The notes under the pieces are model-generated. The model was not told where the DNA came from and did no database searches. It saw nothing but the letters and a program-made list of their open reading frames with translations. A stretch of 52,624 nt of DNA from Priapulus caudatus (Eukaryota; Priapulida; Priapulimorpha; Priapulimorphida; Priapulidae), in contig NW_014577177.1 of assembly GCF_000485595.1 (NCBI RefSeq), forward strand, positions 300,867 through 353,490. The letters are read 5' to 3'. Position 1 is the first letter of the stretch. The number at the start of each line of letters is the position of its first letter. Positions 32,728 to 43,900 of this stretch are shown here, in pieces. Both the position numbers and the translations under genes were made by a program.

Positions 32728-34631
32728 GTGAGGGGCACGTGATCGGTTACTTGAATTAGTATGATATCGTGTCGAAACGCCTTTCTCCTTGGATATATTA
32801 TTATTCGATAACTTACACTCTATCGACCAGTTGAATAAATCCTGACGAATATCTGCCACGGTTGTTCCTATCCGGTGATGGCGCCACTGGTCAACCAGGT
32901 CCCGACAGACGCCGTTAACCATTGGCGTATAATGTGCGACGGACTTGGAAATAGACAGCAATAATTTACAATATGGTCAGACATACTCCACTCCACAACC
33001 GAACCAATAATCTCGAACGAACCTATGCGTACGCCAGTTCATTCGGCTTACTCGTTTATTCATGCCAAACACTTTCTCCTTTAGAAACGTTTAGCAGGTG
33101 CGAATAAGAAATGGGTTTACTTACATGAGAGCGGAGCATTGGCTTATTAACGATTGTTCTGTTACGATGCCATTCTGGCCCATTTCTGAAAGAGTTAATC
33201 ACGCAAATCATATTTAGTACCGATGTGTTCTAGTCACACTAATAAATAGTAGCTGCTCGGTAAGGTAATATTAGCTGACGCCAATTAATTGAGTCAATAT
33301 GACAGCGTCGCGAGCACTTTTAATTGTCTCACGTCTATGCCCTCGTTCAATCAGACGCTGAGACTCTACCCTGACTACCTCTCGATATCCTGGTATATTA
33401 TTGATACGATCAACGCCTGATTGATTTCCGTCACTACCTACTTACAAGACGAGTATTCCAGCCTCTCTGTTGCTATGGCGACGGTGCATCTCCCACGCAA
33501 CCATGTCGACGCGTCGGGGGTAACGTCCTTCGACTCTAAACAGACGCTCGGCATCCAGGGGGTCGTTGAGGCCCACGCACGTGTAACCACCAATCCTCTC
33601 CTAGAGCATAGCTTCCAAGGTTATTACGTCTACACAGTTCTATTGCGTCATAATTTGAATTTTTCAGTTGCGCCCTTTCTCCGCGACTCGCTCCATCCCG
33701 TAAAACGTGAGGAATGAGGGGATGGATGTCGGGCAACGCGACTCAATATGTGTGTTGGTCAGCGGATATAAGCGATCAAATACGAGTCAATTATAGTAGT
33801 CGAGTAATATTTAGGTATTAGGTTATTATAACAAAATAGCGTTATTTAAATACATAATTATTAAAATGTAATAATTATGTTGATCAAGTGATTTAAGGTG
33901 ATCGGATCTTTAGAAATAAATCTAGCTTGTAGGCATATTTGCTTTCGGTATTTAAACCAAGAGCTTTGTTTACGTGAGGGAAAATGGAGGAATATGGATT
34001 TTCAAAAAGACATAGAGCAGCGCATTCGTATACTTTACCTTATAGATAGGGCCATACTGACGATGCCGTAACTGGAAAAACTCGTGTGTTTTGCCAAGGA
34101 CTCCGTTTCTCAACGCGTCAACCAAGGAGCCGATTAGTGGCGCTCCCTTTGGACCTGCGCCAATATTATACATACGCTGTACGCTATATGGTATTCCATC
34201 CATTAATCCGTCCATCCGCCAGTCTATTCGTCTGCCCGTCCCCGCCAGCCCGTCTGTCCGTGCATTTAATTGCACTTCATTAAAACAGCTATAAATGCAG
34301 GGCGTTGCAAATGCAAAAGCCAACCGCGTTCATTTTAATTCGATCGATCCGCGTAACTATTTTATTAACTGTTACACTGAAATAGAGGTTTAAGTAGAAA
34401 GACGTTCGTTAATAACCTCGTACCTGGTATCTTCGAAAACGGTAAAGCTGTCGTCAGCGGCGTCGCCACCTTACACTCGTCGCGGTGTACAATACTCTGC
34501 GATGCGGTGCTGTAACATAGTTTCACTGGCGGCTCCCCGTGCACCGTGGCGAGAAAACCTGGTACGAGCCGACCACATGAAATACGTATCGGTCGTGGTA
34601 CCGCGCCACACGTCGCAACACAGCGTCGCAT
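25616..34631 (-). CDS. Mitochondrial-clan cytochrome P450, heme exon frame-broken
   Basis: A heme monooxygenase of the mitochondrial clan (CYP11/24/27-like), expected at the inner mitochondrial membrane with adrenodoxin as electron donor. Exons from the 5' end: 34424-34631 (ATG; an Arg-rich presequence-like N-terminus ending FSKIP), 34039-34154 ([21 protein letters not shown]), 33446-33600 ([20 protein letters not shown]), 33125-33185 ([18 protein letters not shown]), 32817-32943, 29017-29220, 28565-28725 (I helix ELLAAAVET), 27985-28151 (TSNTIHW; K helix KETLR), 27510-27588 (LYPVG to IPAG), about 26492-26740 (RPER and heme-Cys region) and 25616-25729 (IVQNFKLV, stop TAG). Phases agree except within the heme exon, where family motifs are all present but in different frames. 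The NGPEWH and NKPMLR blocks are typical of the mitochondrial clan; the subfamily is not determined. Confidence 0.88.
25870..26360. repeat. CT-rich then CA-rich simple sequence
   Basis: In the last P450 intron, a CTCTCT-rich tract (25870-26090) passes into about 260 bases of ACACAC/CACCACAC repeats (26100-26360). Long open frames here are artefacts of the repeat. Confidence 0.92.
26492..26740 (-). pseudogene. P450 heme-binding exon with multiple frame changes
   Basis: Read on the minus strand, the expected order of motifs is present in pieces: AIFG, DPLT, FRP, ER, the heme loop GFGPRGCRG with its cysteine, GRRVAELDM, and a YLLLIK-type end before the donor at 26491. Each switch of frame can be explained by one or two extra C or G bases (for example in the CCC near the FRPER motif, the GGG and GGGGG of the heme loop, and the CCC after AELDMY). 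Read as given, the exon cannot be translated through. The 5' boundary is approximate. The exon lies between CA-rich and TGGA repeats. Consensus sequencing error and real decay are both possible. Confidence 0.75.
26783..27148. repeat. (TGGA)n degenerate tetranucleotide satellite
   Basis: About 365 bases of GGATGGAT units with single-base changes, in a P450 intron. It gives open frames rich in MDGW on one strand and HPSI on the other; these are not genes. Confidence 0.95.
27160..27430. repeat. GA-rich, (AC)n and (AT)n compound microsatellite
   Basis: GAGA-rich tract (27160-27330), (AC)n (27349-27374) and (AT)n (27375-27430) in sequence, within the intron before P450 exon 9. Confidence 0.92.
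29846..29950. repeat. GA-rich microsatellite
   Basis: About 105 bases of GAGA and GGGAGAAAG units in the large P450 intron. Confidence 0.9.
30620..31215. repeat. Degenerate satellite, period about 163 bp
   Basis: Blocks recur at a fixed spacing: GCTGCGAGCAAAGTGAA near 30721 and GCTGCGACCAAAGTGAA near 30882 (161 apart); ACGTCGCCGAGGTGCCGA near 31185 and a near match around 31020 (about 166 apart); CGGCCGAAG..TTATCTTGGC near 30625 and 30790. About three and a half diverged units. Confidence 0.65.
31389..31477. repeat. (CAA)n then (CGA)n trinucleotide repeats
   Basis: About 19 CAA triplets run straight into about 10 CGA triplets. Homopolymer frames (poly-Q, poly-N, poly-T, poly-R, poly-D) arise in all frames; there is no sign of a gene. 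Confidence 0.95.
31685..32425. repeat. Alternating purine-pyrimidine minisatellite (Z-DNA-prone)
   Basis: About 740 bases of units such as GCGTGTACGTGCGCGCAT with almost strict purine-pyrimidine alternation. Stop codons are nearly absent, so all six frames stay open for long stretches with [10 protein letters not shown]-like or [10 protein letters not shown]-like translations. This is repeat DNA, not coding. It is one of the strongest Z-DNA candidates I can see in the window. Confidence 0.93.
32549..32762. repeat. Duplicated (AT)n block on both sides of a 10-N gap
   Basis: The segment ACACATATATATATTATTAT..(AT)n..ACGTG..GGGCACGTGA..TTAGTATG ends at 32662 just before the N run (32663-32672) and starts again at about 32675, ending TTAGTATG at 32762. 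The two copies are nearly identical, so the gap is probably a failed join of overlapping contig ends. Confidence 0.85.
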
Positions 34632-34675
34632 CGTTCAACGCTTTTGGGCGACGGACTACTATGGTACTATCCGAA

Positions 34676-34757
34676 CCGACGACGACCGACGTTGACGATA
34701 GCTGACGTTGGCGATGGCCGACGTTGACGATGGCCGACGTTGACGATAGCCGACGTC
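34676..34757. repeat. 16-17-bp tandem repeat upstream of the P450 gene
   Basis: About five units of CCGACGTTGACGATGG with small changes, beginning about 45 bases upstream of the P450 ATG. They may lie in its 5' UTR or proximal promoter. Confidence 0.85.
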
Positions 34758-34955
34758 GTTTACGATACTCAACCTTTGAGCCAACGAAGAGAAACTCGCT
34801 CTCTACCGAATCTACTGCGCACACCATGCGACTGTTACCTACCACCACGTTCACTAAAGAATAGTGCGTGAGAGAGAGACAGGATGCGCTCGCGAACGCC
34901 GAGTTAGGCGGCCTCCAAGGCGGCTAATACCTGTTACGTAATGCTCGTGTGCGCG

Positions 34956-35008
34956 CGGGGGTGGGGGTGGAGGTGGAAGGGGGGGGGGGTGAACGGGGAA
35001 GGGTGCGG
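34956..35008. repeat. G-rich tract, quadruplex-prone
   Basis: Runs of five, five, ten, four and three G separated by short spacers on the + strand, 325-375 bases upstream of the P450 ATG. It meets the simple G-quadruplex pattern. Any promoter role is inferred. Confidence 0.75.
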
Positions 35009-35390
35009 CGGTCACCCGCGATGCCATGGAAACAAAAGCGTCGCTAGCGAGTGAGCCCGCTGTGTCATTATCGCGTATATTGAAGAGTCGACGATGACAA
35101 TTTGTTAACCATTTAAACCTGGGCGGGCGTTCGTGTTGACGACAACTGCGTCGTTATCATCACCTGCTTTGTTAGGTGAGTGAGCATTCTACAGCGAGTA
35201 CTCTCTCATGCGTAAAATCTATAGGCGCGGAATGAGGGGGAGGAGAAAATGTTAAAGGGAAGGCGGGGACTGTATATAGTCAGTGAAAGATAGGGGAGTA
35301 GTGAGCAGACATGGACAGTATAATGGTGAGCGGAAAGATGTGAGGCAGTAGCGTAGGTGTAAGAGGCAAGACATGGAGGCAGTAGCTTGG

Positions 35391-35649
35391 GCTGAGAGGG
35401 TCTATGTCCCCCGGGGTACTGCCGGAACGTACCCTGGTACTATCTAATATGCCGGACCGTACCCTGGTACTATCTAATATGCCGGACCGTACCTCGCCTA
35501 CTCCACTAACGAGTCTAGGGAGTCGCCTACGCCTACTCCTTTACCCTAACCCTAACCATATCAAATAGTGACCAAGGTACGTTCCGGTATACCGGACCGT
35601 ACCCAGGGTACGTTCCAGCAGTACCCTGGGGGACATAGACCCTATGAGC
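35391..35649. mobile_element. Multi-hairpin MITE (family A), complete, 9-bp TSD
   Basis: A 259-bp copy with perfect 9-bp duplication GTAGCTTGG (35382-35390 and 35650-35658). It has an internal tandem duplication of the GTACCCTGGTACTATCTAAT block and a CCCTAACCCTAACC core at 35543-35556. It is inserted in a degenerate local repeat. Confidence 0.93.
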
Positions 35650-36237
35650 GTAGCTTGGTGTGAGAGGCAAGATAGCGAAGTACATGCTAGGTGCATAAGA
35701 TTAAAGATGAGAATTCGAAATCACTAGTTATGTGAGATGAGAGATGGAGATGAGTTTCTAGGCGAGATGAAACATGGAGAAGCAGTTTCTAGGCGAGATT
35801 CAGGATAAGGCAGCAGTATATAGGTGAGATTATAGATGGGGAAGCAGAGTAGAGCGAGGTGGAGAAGCAGTAGCGATGTACGAGAGCCAGGACGGAAAGC
35901 AAGACATGTAGGGCCTATATGAGAGGAAAGATGAGGCAATAGCAATTATGATGTAGTCACTCACAGAGACAGTGAAATGTGTTTGTGTGTGAGGGAGGAA
36001 AGGGAAGCAAGAGACAGGGGCTGTTATGAACATCAAGCAGGAGTATAAAACATACGCAGAGGGATCAGTTAAGGTTATGTGATTCTTTTGTCTCAGGAAT
36101 ACTCATCTGAGAGGTGAAAGGGAAAAACAATACGGGTTGTGTGAGTAAAGGGGAGGGGTGGTCCAAGTCGTTGTGGATATAACAAACGAATGCAATTATA
36201 CCAAAAAATCGATATTGTATATTGTCCATAGGAACAT

Positions 36238-36243
36238 TTTATT
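36238..36243 (-). terminator. Candidate poly(A) signal, WDHD1
   Basis: Minus-strand AATAAA about 390 bases past the WDHD1 stop codon. Hexamer evidence only. Confidence 0.45.
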
Positions 36244-36635
36244 ACAAATATACATCATAACACGTGTAAATACATATGCACGTATTGAAGAGTAGCTATA
36301 CTCCCCATATTTTGTTCTCCAATTCTTGGGTCCAAACCAATGACCTCTACTCGGCCTTATCCCTCCCAATGTTTTTTAATCGAATAGCATTAAGCCGCAA
36401 TTATGGCACGCATGGTGAGACTGACATAAGATCTGTAGCTTATCTGCTTAGGATTTGGCCACTGGTACACAGCACCGCAACTAGGGAGAAGATATGACGA
36501 TGTAAAACACATCACAGACCAAGACGAACTGACACTGTTACCAATCACAATTAGGTGTTTGGCTGTGCAGCGCAAGTCCTACTGTATCATATGAAAGAGA
36601 CAATAGTATAACTTGGGATCTCTAACCAAAGATTT

Positions 36636-37944
36636 TCACTCGTCTTTTTTGAAGGCAAAACTAGATAGTTTTGAGGAGCCGCTGGTTGGTCTGATTATCG
36701 TTGGCCTGTCGATTATGTCCTTCGAGGATGCATCCATATCCTCCTTCTCTTCCTCTTCTCCTTCAATATCTCGCTTTCGCTTCCTATTCAGCGAAGACTC
36801 CACGATAGCTGGCCTCGACAATTCACTCTTTGCTCTCTCGTTCCATTGCTGAAAAATAGTGAATCTGTGTTTTAACGTTTCACTCTCACTCACAAACCTT
36901 CCCAAACGTGTCAAGTGGAAAAAATTGTAATTATATGCTATACTGACTTGGCAAGATGACATAATGGGTATTCGTTCTAACTATTAAACGTGAATGCCCT
37001 CCACTGTGTTATGGTTTTTTACTTGCAAAGGGAGGTACTCCCCCCCCCCCCCGCATGTGCGCACAGACACATTTTCGTTGCAATTAGTCTGAAAAATGCA
37101 AAGAAAGCAACCAGCTATGCAACATAGTGTGCCTCACCTCTCTTTCTTCTTTCGGCAGCTGCTTGAACAACTGCACATAGAGTTTAGCGACAGCATGGTC
37201 TTCGTCATCGTCCTCGGCCAATTCTGGATGCTCTTCTCGTATCTCATCTCTATTCGCTTCCCGCCACAGCTGCAGGCCAGACACTCTCCTCCACGATAAA
37301 AAGTCAAGGACTTCATGTTAGTATATAAATAGGCAATAACAAAAATTATTAATTATAATTAATTATTGATATATTATATTAATTAATATTAATATATTAA
37401 TTAATATTAATTATAAAAATAATTAATTAGTTATTAACAATAATAGCATGACTCAGAGTATATCTACTGAACGTAGTTAGGACTGCCAGGCATTTTACAT
37501 CTGCATGGTGTAAGCAACTATGTGTAAATTTCACAATCATGGCTTCTGTTGTGTTTGTGGGGAAATCAGCCCTAAAAAACCTGTATCGTTTTTCACGTCA
37601 GGTGAATCTCCCTAAACATTGCATGAAGATGAACCTCCACCGGATCAAAGGTCTATAGCATAACGATATTACAACTTCAAAACTATGTACACGAGGTGAT
37701 TAATACTAGTTTCTATACCTAAATGCAGTTTGGTTTGGCATACTTGGTCCGTCAGAGTTTGGCACAGCCGTCTTTAGAGTGTCGGTGAGACTCTGCTGTT
37801 TTGATGCTGCTTTCACCTGCTGCAATCACATAACACATAAAGAGAGAGTCACATATTTTGCACACGCACTGTGACAGACTGCATCAGAGTGGAGCTGATA
37901 ATTACAGTTCTGCAGAAACAGCAAATACATTATACATATATTAT

Positions 37945-37987
<43 letters not shown>

Positions 37988-40900
37988 ATATAATATATAC
38001 ACACATATATATATATATACGATAACTGCAGTGAATGGCAGAATATGCGAACTAGGAACGTCTATCTATACCTTCTTCTTGCGCTGCTGCTGCCTGTTCT
38101 TGTCCAGACTAGGCACGGTTTTCCACGAAGACTGCTGGCTCTTCTGTGTCGGTTTGCGCATGCTGTCGAAGATGCCAGTGCCCCTCACAGAAGTAACAGG
38201 TGGAGTGGCTTCAATCTGAGAGGCGACCTGAAAAAAACGAGGAATAAATGAGAATCATAGAATCTCATCTACTATCTAGTCTATATGAACACCCCGGGAG
38301 CAGAGCATGAAGCTTTCCAGTTATGGTAAGTAGTGGCACTCCCTTATGCAATTAGAATGAGCGGTGGCATTCCCTGTGTGTGTTGTTGACGTAGTATTTC
38401 CTACAACTACTCTGGAAGCAATAGCAACTGATAAATGAATCTGCAAGTGCCCAGATATAGCACAAATTCTGACATTTTTTTAACTTCAGGTACTTGGATA
38501 GTTGAGTATTAGGTTTTGATGCTGAAAATATAGCTGAGAGCGTCTATGTCCCCCAGGGTACTGCCGGAACGTACCCTGAGTACGATCCGGTATACCGGAA
38601 CGTACCCTGGTACTATCTAATATGCCGGACCGTACCTCGCCTACTCCACTAACGAGTCTAGGGAGTCGCCTACGCCTACTCCCTAACCCTAACCATATCA
38701 AATAGTTACCAGGGTACGTTCCGGTATACCAGACCGTACCCAGGGTACGTTCCGGCAGTACCCTGGGGGACATAGACCCTATGAGCGAAAATACATGTTG
38801 GCATCGTGGGTATTACAAACATGAATATACAACAGACCTTAAATGGATTTGTCACTGTTCCGCTTGAAGCTAAGAATCGTTGAGGCATCTTTGCTTTTTT
38901 AGGTACATATGATATAAGTGCTGAAACACACAAAAACAAACACTTGCAAGAAAATTACTCGAATACAAATCAAAATAACATATGTATAAACCCTTGAATC
39001 ACTCTAATTTTAATGCTTCTTTGTTCTGGTACTTGATGCAGAGAAGCCACGGTTGCCCCACGACTACATACTCTCAGACTCGTCTTCGTTCTCTGCATCC
39101 TCATTATCATCATCCACAGCTTCTTCATCCTTATCTTCATCATCTCGATGCTGTCGTCTGCCATTCCGCTGTGGTAAGCGATCCTGCGCCCACTCAGTTT
39201 CCGAATGATTATACCTTCCAGAAGAGACTAATGGTTAGAGTGATGTTTAACTATACAGGGTAAGCAGGTTATTCGGACTACCCCGAGGACAGATCGTAGA
39301 CACGCACGCCCAGATAGGCATATATATATTTGCCTAAATACTGTCTAAGCATTGCTGTCACTTACCAACTATCGAAGGTCAAAGAAATAAGTACTTTAAA
39401 TCAATTCTTTTATTAATTCTTTTTAGGAAGAGGCCATATATACCCAGCATTGATGGCAGCTCTGAAGTCACAATCCCCATCATCTGCTGCCTCCTGCTCT
39501 GTTCGCGCAGCTTCTTCCTCCTCCTCCTCTTTCTCCATGCGATACCTCATCAGATCATTGAGCCTAGATTAAAATCAATCACTGCAAATTAATAGGCTGA
39601 CCATTAAAGCAAAACTATCACTCCAATTGAACAACAAGTAACTAATCACTAACACACAAATCGGCAAGAGCTCATTATACCGCTTTATCGGGTTTTGGAT
39701 AAACGGACGCGTCATTTGAACGACATGCCTTTGAAAAACAATTCTTACGCACATTATTTGAATCGAACAAATGGAACAGGAATTGAGTTAAATGGGATAT
39801 TTTTCGAAGAACAAACTTTCTTCTTTCTCAAGTGAACATTGTGAAATTATCCCTTCACAAAACATTTTTTAGAGCAAAACGCTTATGTATTATGCACTGT
39901 ATATTATACAGTGCGTGAACTACAAACAACAGGCCTGCATGTGCAACTGGAAATGTGCTCACAGCCTGATGGGGACCACCACTTAATCGGGAAATTCTCA
40001 TAGTTTCTGAGCTGTACCGATGAAGTGTAGACCACTGTATTCTCACCTCGTGACGAATCACAAAGCGTCAAGTACGACTGGACTGCAGCCTGATCTATAT
40101 AGCTACCTGTTAGCGAGCGAGGTGTGCTTCATGCGACTGGCATATTTGATGGCCAGCTGTAGAGCCTGCATTGTCATGTACTGTTCGCAGATCTCTGCTG
40201 CCCTGAACTCACGCTCCGAGCGACAGCACAGCTGTAACCATGACGACGTACTGTTCTTAGAAAGGATGTTGGCCGAGTGGTGTGACTCATTACTTATTAT
40301 CTTTATGGTAACTATCAAGAGCTAATAATACCTATTTATTCAGGTATTATCAGATCATGTAACTATGCCAATACATGCTTCTTACTACTGATTTACTTCA
40401 GTGTTACAACCAACCAGCCAATAATACCTAAACGTCAGCGTATAAATTTAAATACACACATCGCTTACTGGCAGTTGCAGAATCAGACTAACGTAACAAG
40501 CCGAAATGAAGCTGACGAATACGAAACGCAAGTGTGAAGAAATAGGTGAAAAATTCCGCTCAATACGCTCGATGCACGCGGCATGAGAAGCTTTTCATTT
40601 TCATTTTAAAATTATTTCACACCAGTATGTATAAGGAGTTGAGGTTGCTGCATCAGAACACTCACCGCAAACATCTTAATGAGGACCTCCTGTTGGGCAG
40701 CAATGGCTTCAGTTACAGCATCTTCCTCGCACTCCAGACCCAGTCGTGGCAGGTAGCCGAGATGGCCGCTCAGCAGCCGCGAACGCCACAGCTGCTCCTG
40801 TAACGATCGTAACCACCGTCAGACGCGTTAACACGTATCGACGCATTTATTCATGGTTAAACTATTACGCTGCACTCGTGCGAATAGATGCAAGAACGAA

Positions 40901-43900
40901 GACGGTTGGTCACCCACAGTCCTATTCAATATTTCGCTGTCTCTTTCTCTCCTGCTTCTCTCCCCCCTTCTCTCACTCTTCCTCTTACTACACTTCTCTT
41001 CTCTTCTTTTTGCTATTTTGCTTTCACTCTTTTTGCATCTTGCTCTCTATACACACACACGTTATCTATATGCACACTGTATATACCTAAAACCGTGACA
41101 TATCACCGCATGTTTCTATGGGGATCTATAACTTGGTGTATATTGGTGTAACGTCTACGGAGTTAACGACCGACTTATCGGAATCTTGTTCTAAGATGCT
41201 CATCTGTGTCGGCAGTGATATACCATCATACAGTACCTCCTGCTGGCTCTTCTCTGTCGACATTTCACAGAGTGGAAGCTGGCATGGCTGAAGTGTAACG
41301 ATAGGCAGTGGAAGAGTTGCAGGGTAGGTCTTCCCTTTACAGAGAATACACCTGGAAAAACAGTATCAAACACTGTTTAATGATTATGACATCCCATTTG
41401 TGGAGACCCTAGCCAAGAGTTCATTTGCAGGTAAAGGTAGGAAATGAAATTTCCCAAATGCCACACATACAGTGTAGTATTGTTAATGATTAAGCTTAAT
41501 AATCAGCAAACTACAATGTAGACACTTGATTTGTTAGTCTTATCATCGAGTGTTTCTGTTATTGCTTTACCTGAGCTGGGCTGGATTCTCTGTCACACCG
41601 ACCATCCAGAAGTTATCTGACTTGCCTTTCACCTAAACAGATTTTAAATACAACCTACTGACACATGAATATACATGTAAGGCATCTACTGTGACCCTTA
41701 AACCTGTTCTAGGGCGTACACGTATACAATTCTGAATTGTAAATGAAGAATTTTAAGCTGAAATTTCTTCTCTCATGAGCTGAGCTCCTTGAGCTGAAAT
41801 CACATGCTAGCAGAGCATTAATAATGGAAACACTACCTGTGACTTTGTGTTTGCGAGCTGCGACCAGACATTGTGGAAGGACCTGTTCAATATGCGCACA
41901 ATTCCGCAGGAGTCCATCGTGACTGGTGTGCCTTCTGAAGAGAAACTGAAATGGAAAGAATATAGCGTTTACGACCATCAGGGTCCTGGGATTATTCACT
42001 AAACACAATACATCGTACTCTCTACACCATTATTCTTTGCAAATAACTTATCAATTGATTGGAAGGAACCAGATAGTTTCTCAAGGAGATATTCAACATG
42101 GTTTCTCAAGAATTTGTTGAAAAGATAATCATGCAGTGTAAAGTCCCTCTGCACATAGTCATATACACGTACAAATTGATTTAACCAGCGAGAAAAGGGG
42201 GGGCATAAAGTATGACAAAAAAAAATTTTACAGGCAGCATTAGAACAGATTGAAACATGCACACACCCGAGCCACGACAGCCTAGACTTAGGGCTAATGG
42301 GCAGCCTTAGTGCATCGAGTACCGGACTGACAGTCTTGTCCAGGTGCATCAATGTTACACCCAAACACTGGTCACCCGGAACACCTGAAGCAAGATACAG
42401 CAAGATTTATAATCCAAGTGAAAACAAATAATTAATCACTCACTAGAAAAAAGGAAAACATTTCATGTTTCTTGCATAAGAATGAAAGGAATTGCATAAA
42501 TACCCCTAACCTCGGGACTGGACAATGCTACTAATATGAAACAGGCATATATGCACTCTGCCATACAGGTGAAAATCAACAACACAGAATAAAGGAGTTT
42601 GGGGTAGGCCTGAGGACATCAGTTGATTTATTTAATAGAAAATTACAATGGACGTCACCTGTTCCTAAGTGGAAGACAACTATCAGCTGATTACTGTGAC
42701 CAGCCATGCACACCACGGGTCCAGGTATAGAAAATATCTCACGCTGCAGGCCACCCACCGTGAAGAGTCTCAGGTTGAACTGATCCGTTGCCACGGCAAC
42801 CCAGCTCGTGCCGAGACAGACAGCCTATCAGATAGAAAACCAACGACTGATTAATAGGAACCATGTGACAGTGGACACGCTTAAATGTGTTCTTGTTTGC
42901 TGTAACCTAACCGATGGGCTTCACCGATTTTAACTGTGAGGAATCTTTTTTAGTGAATTTAAGGAATTAAAATCAAAATACGAAATTTCGCTTTAATTGT
43001 AAATGATGAGAAAACACATCAAATGCTGTCAAAAGTTAATTTTCGTTCAGAATCACCTCCCCGAGATGTTGGGGCAGATTACTAACTGCTAACAAGAATT
43101 CATTCATATCTTACACACTATCTAGCACCAGCTATGATCAGAGACAGTAACACTTTTGATAGCAATAACAAATATGTATCGTATATAGATGAATAACAAA
43201 AAACTACAAAGAAGACGTAAAAGCAGTAATGTTGCGAGAAAATAATCTCTATCTCGTGGAAGATATCAACACCACAAGAAATGTAATTATCAAAATTTAG
43301 GCAAACTGGCATAGCTTGCCTTAATGTTCTCATTCTCTGGCATAGTGACATTCCAATCTTTGCAGCTGTCCCAAGAGGAGTAGTGCATGCACGTGAGTTG
43401 ACTGCAATAGCAAATTTGTATATGTTAATGAGACAGGGAAATGAAAATGAATTCCTTACACAGTTAATCGTTATCATCATATCATTCTGCTTTCATCTGC
43501 AATCCTAACGCTGTGGCATGCATAACCTGGTAATTCCTTTACTCTCCTACATTAAAACCTATCCCTTCATCTCCCAACTGCACTCTGATACCACCTCATA
43601 ACCCTTTCCCCGCCACGTGACGTCGCCTCACCTGGGAGTAGGCACATATTCGTCTGCGTCTCCCTCACAGGCGAGCAGCACAGCCTCTGCGGAGATGTCA
43701 CACATGGTGTGTTGCGATTGGTTGGAAATGTGCATGGTGTGATGGGTGCCGGTGTCGTGGAACACAATGTCAATGCTGTTCTCCTCCTCGGTGTTGTACG
43801 AGCGCACCATGCCAACGGAGTTCCAGACCTGTAGAGAAAAAAATCACTGCGTCGTAATTAACTGCCGTGTTACGAGGCCTGCAATAAAAATATCTTGCTT

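Larger units (their letters stand above)
29221..32816 (-). other. Largest P450 intron (3.6 kb), repeat-filled
   Basis: No exon seen. From the left it holds a TE-like GGGTTTACACTGCCAAC segment (29245-29450), GA-rich DNA (29846-29950), three TCAGCATAGATTTATATAAT-type repeats (30053, 30278 and 30551), a degenerate satellite of about 163 bp (30620-31215), (CAA)n(CGA)n, a 740-bp alternating purine-pyrimidine block, and (AT)n on both sides of an N gap. Confidence 0.7.
34632..36635. other. Intergenic DNA between the P450 start and the WDHD1 end
   Basis: Contains the P450 upstream region (17-bp tandem repeats, G-rich tract), a degenerate repeat of about 32 bp (35330-35930, GAGGCAGTAGCNTAGGTG-like units) interrupted by a MITE, and the probable WDHD1 3' UTR. 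No ORF is supported. Confidence 0.55.

Noticed and set aside
38486-38773. 95-residue open frame on the minus strand
   Set aside because: It lies almost wholly within MITE family A and is matched by similar chance frames in other copies.
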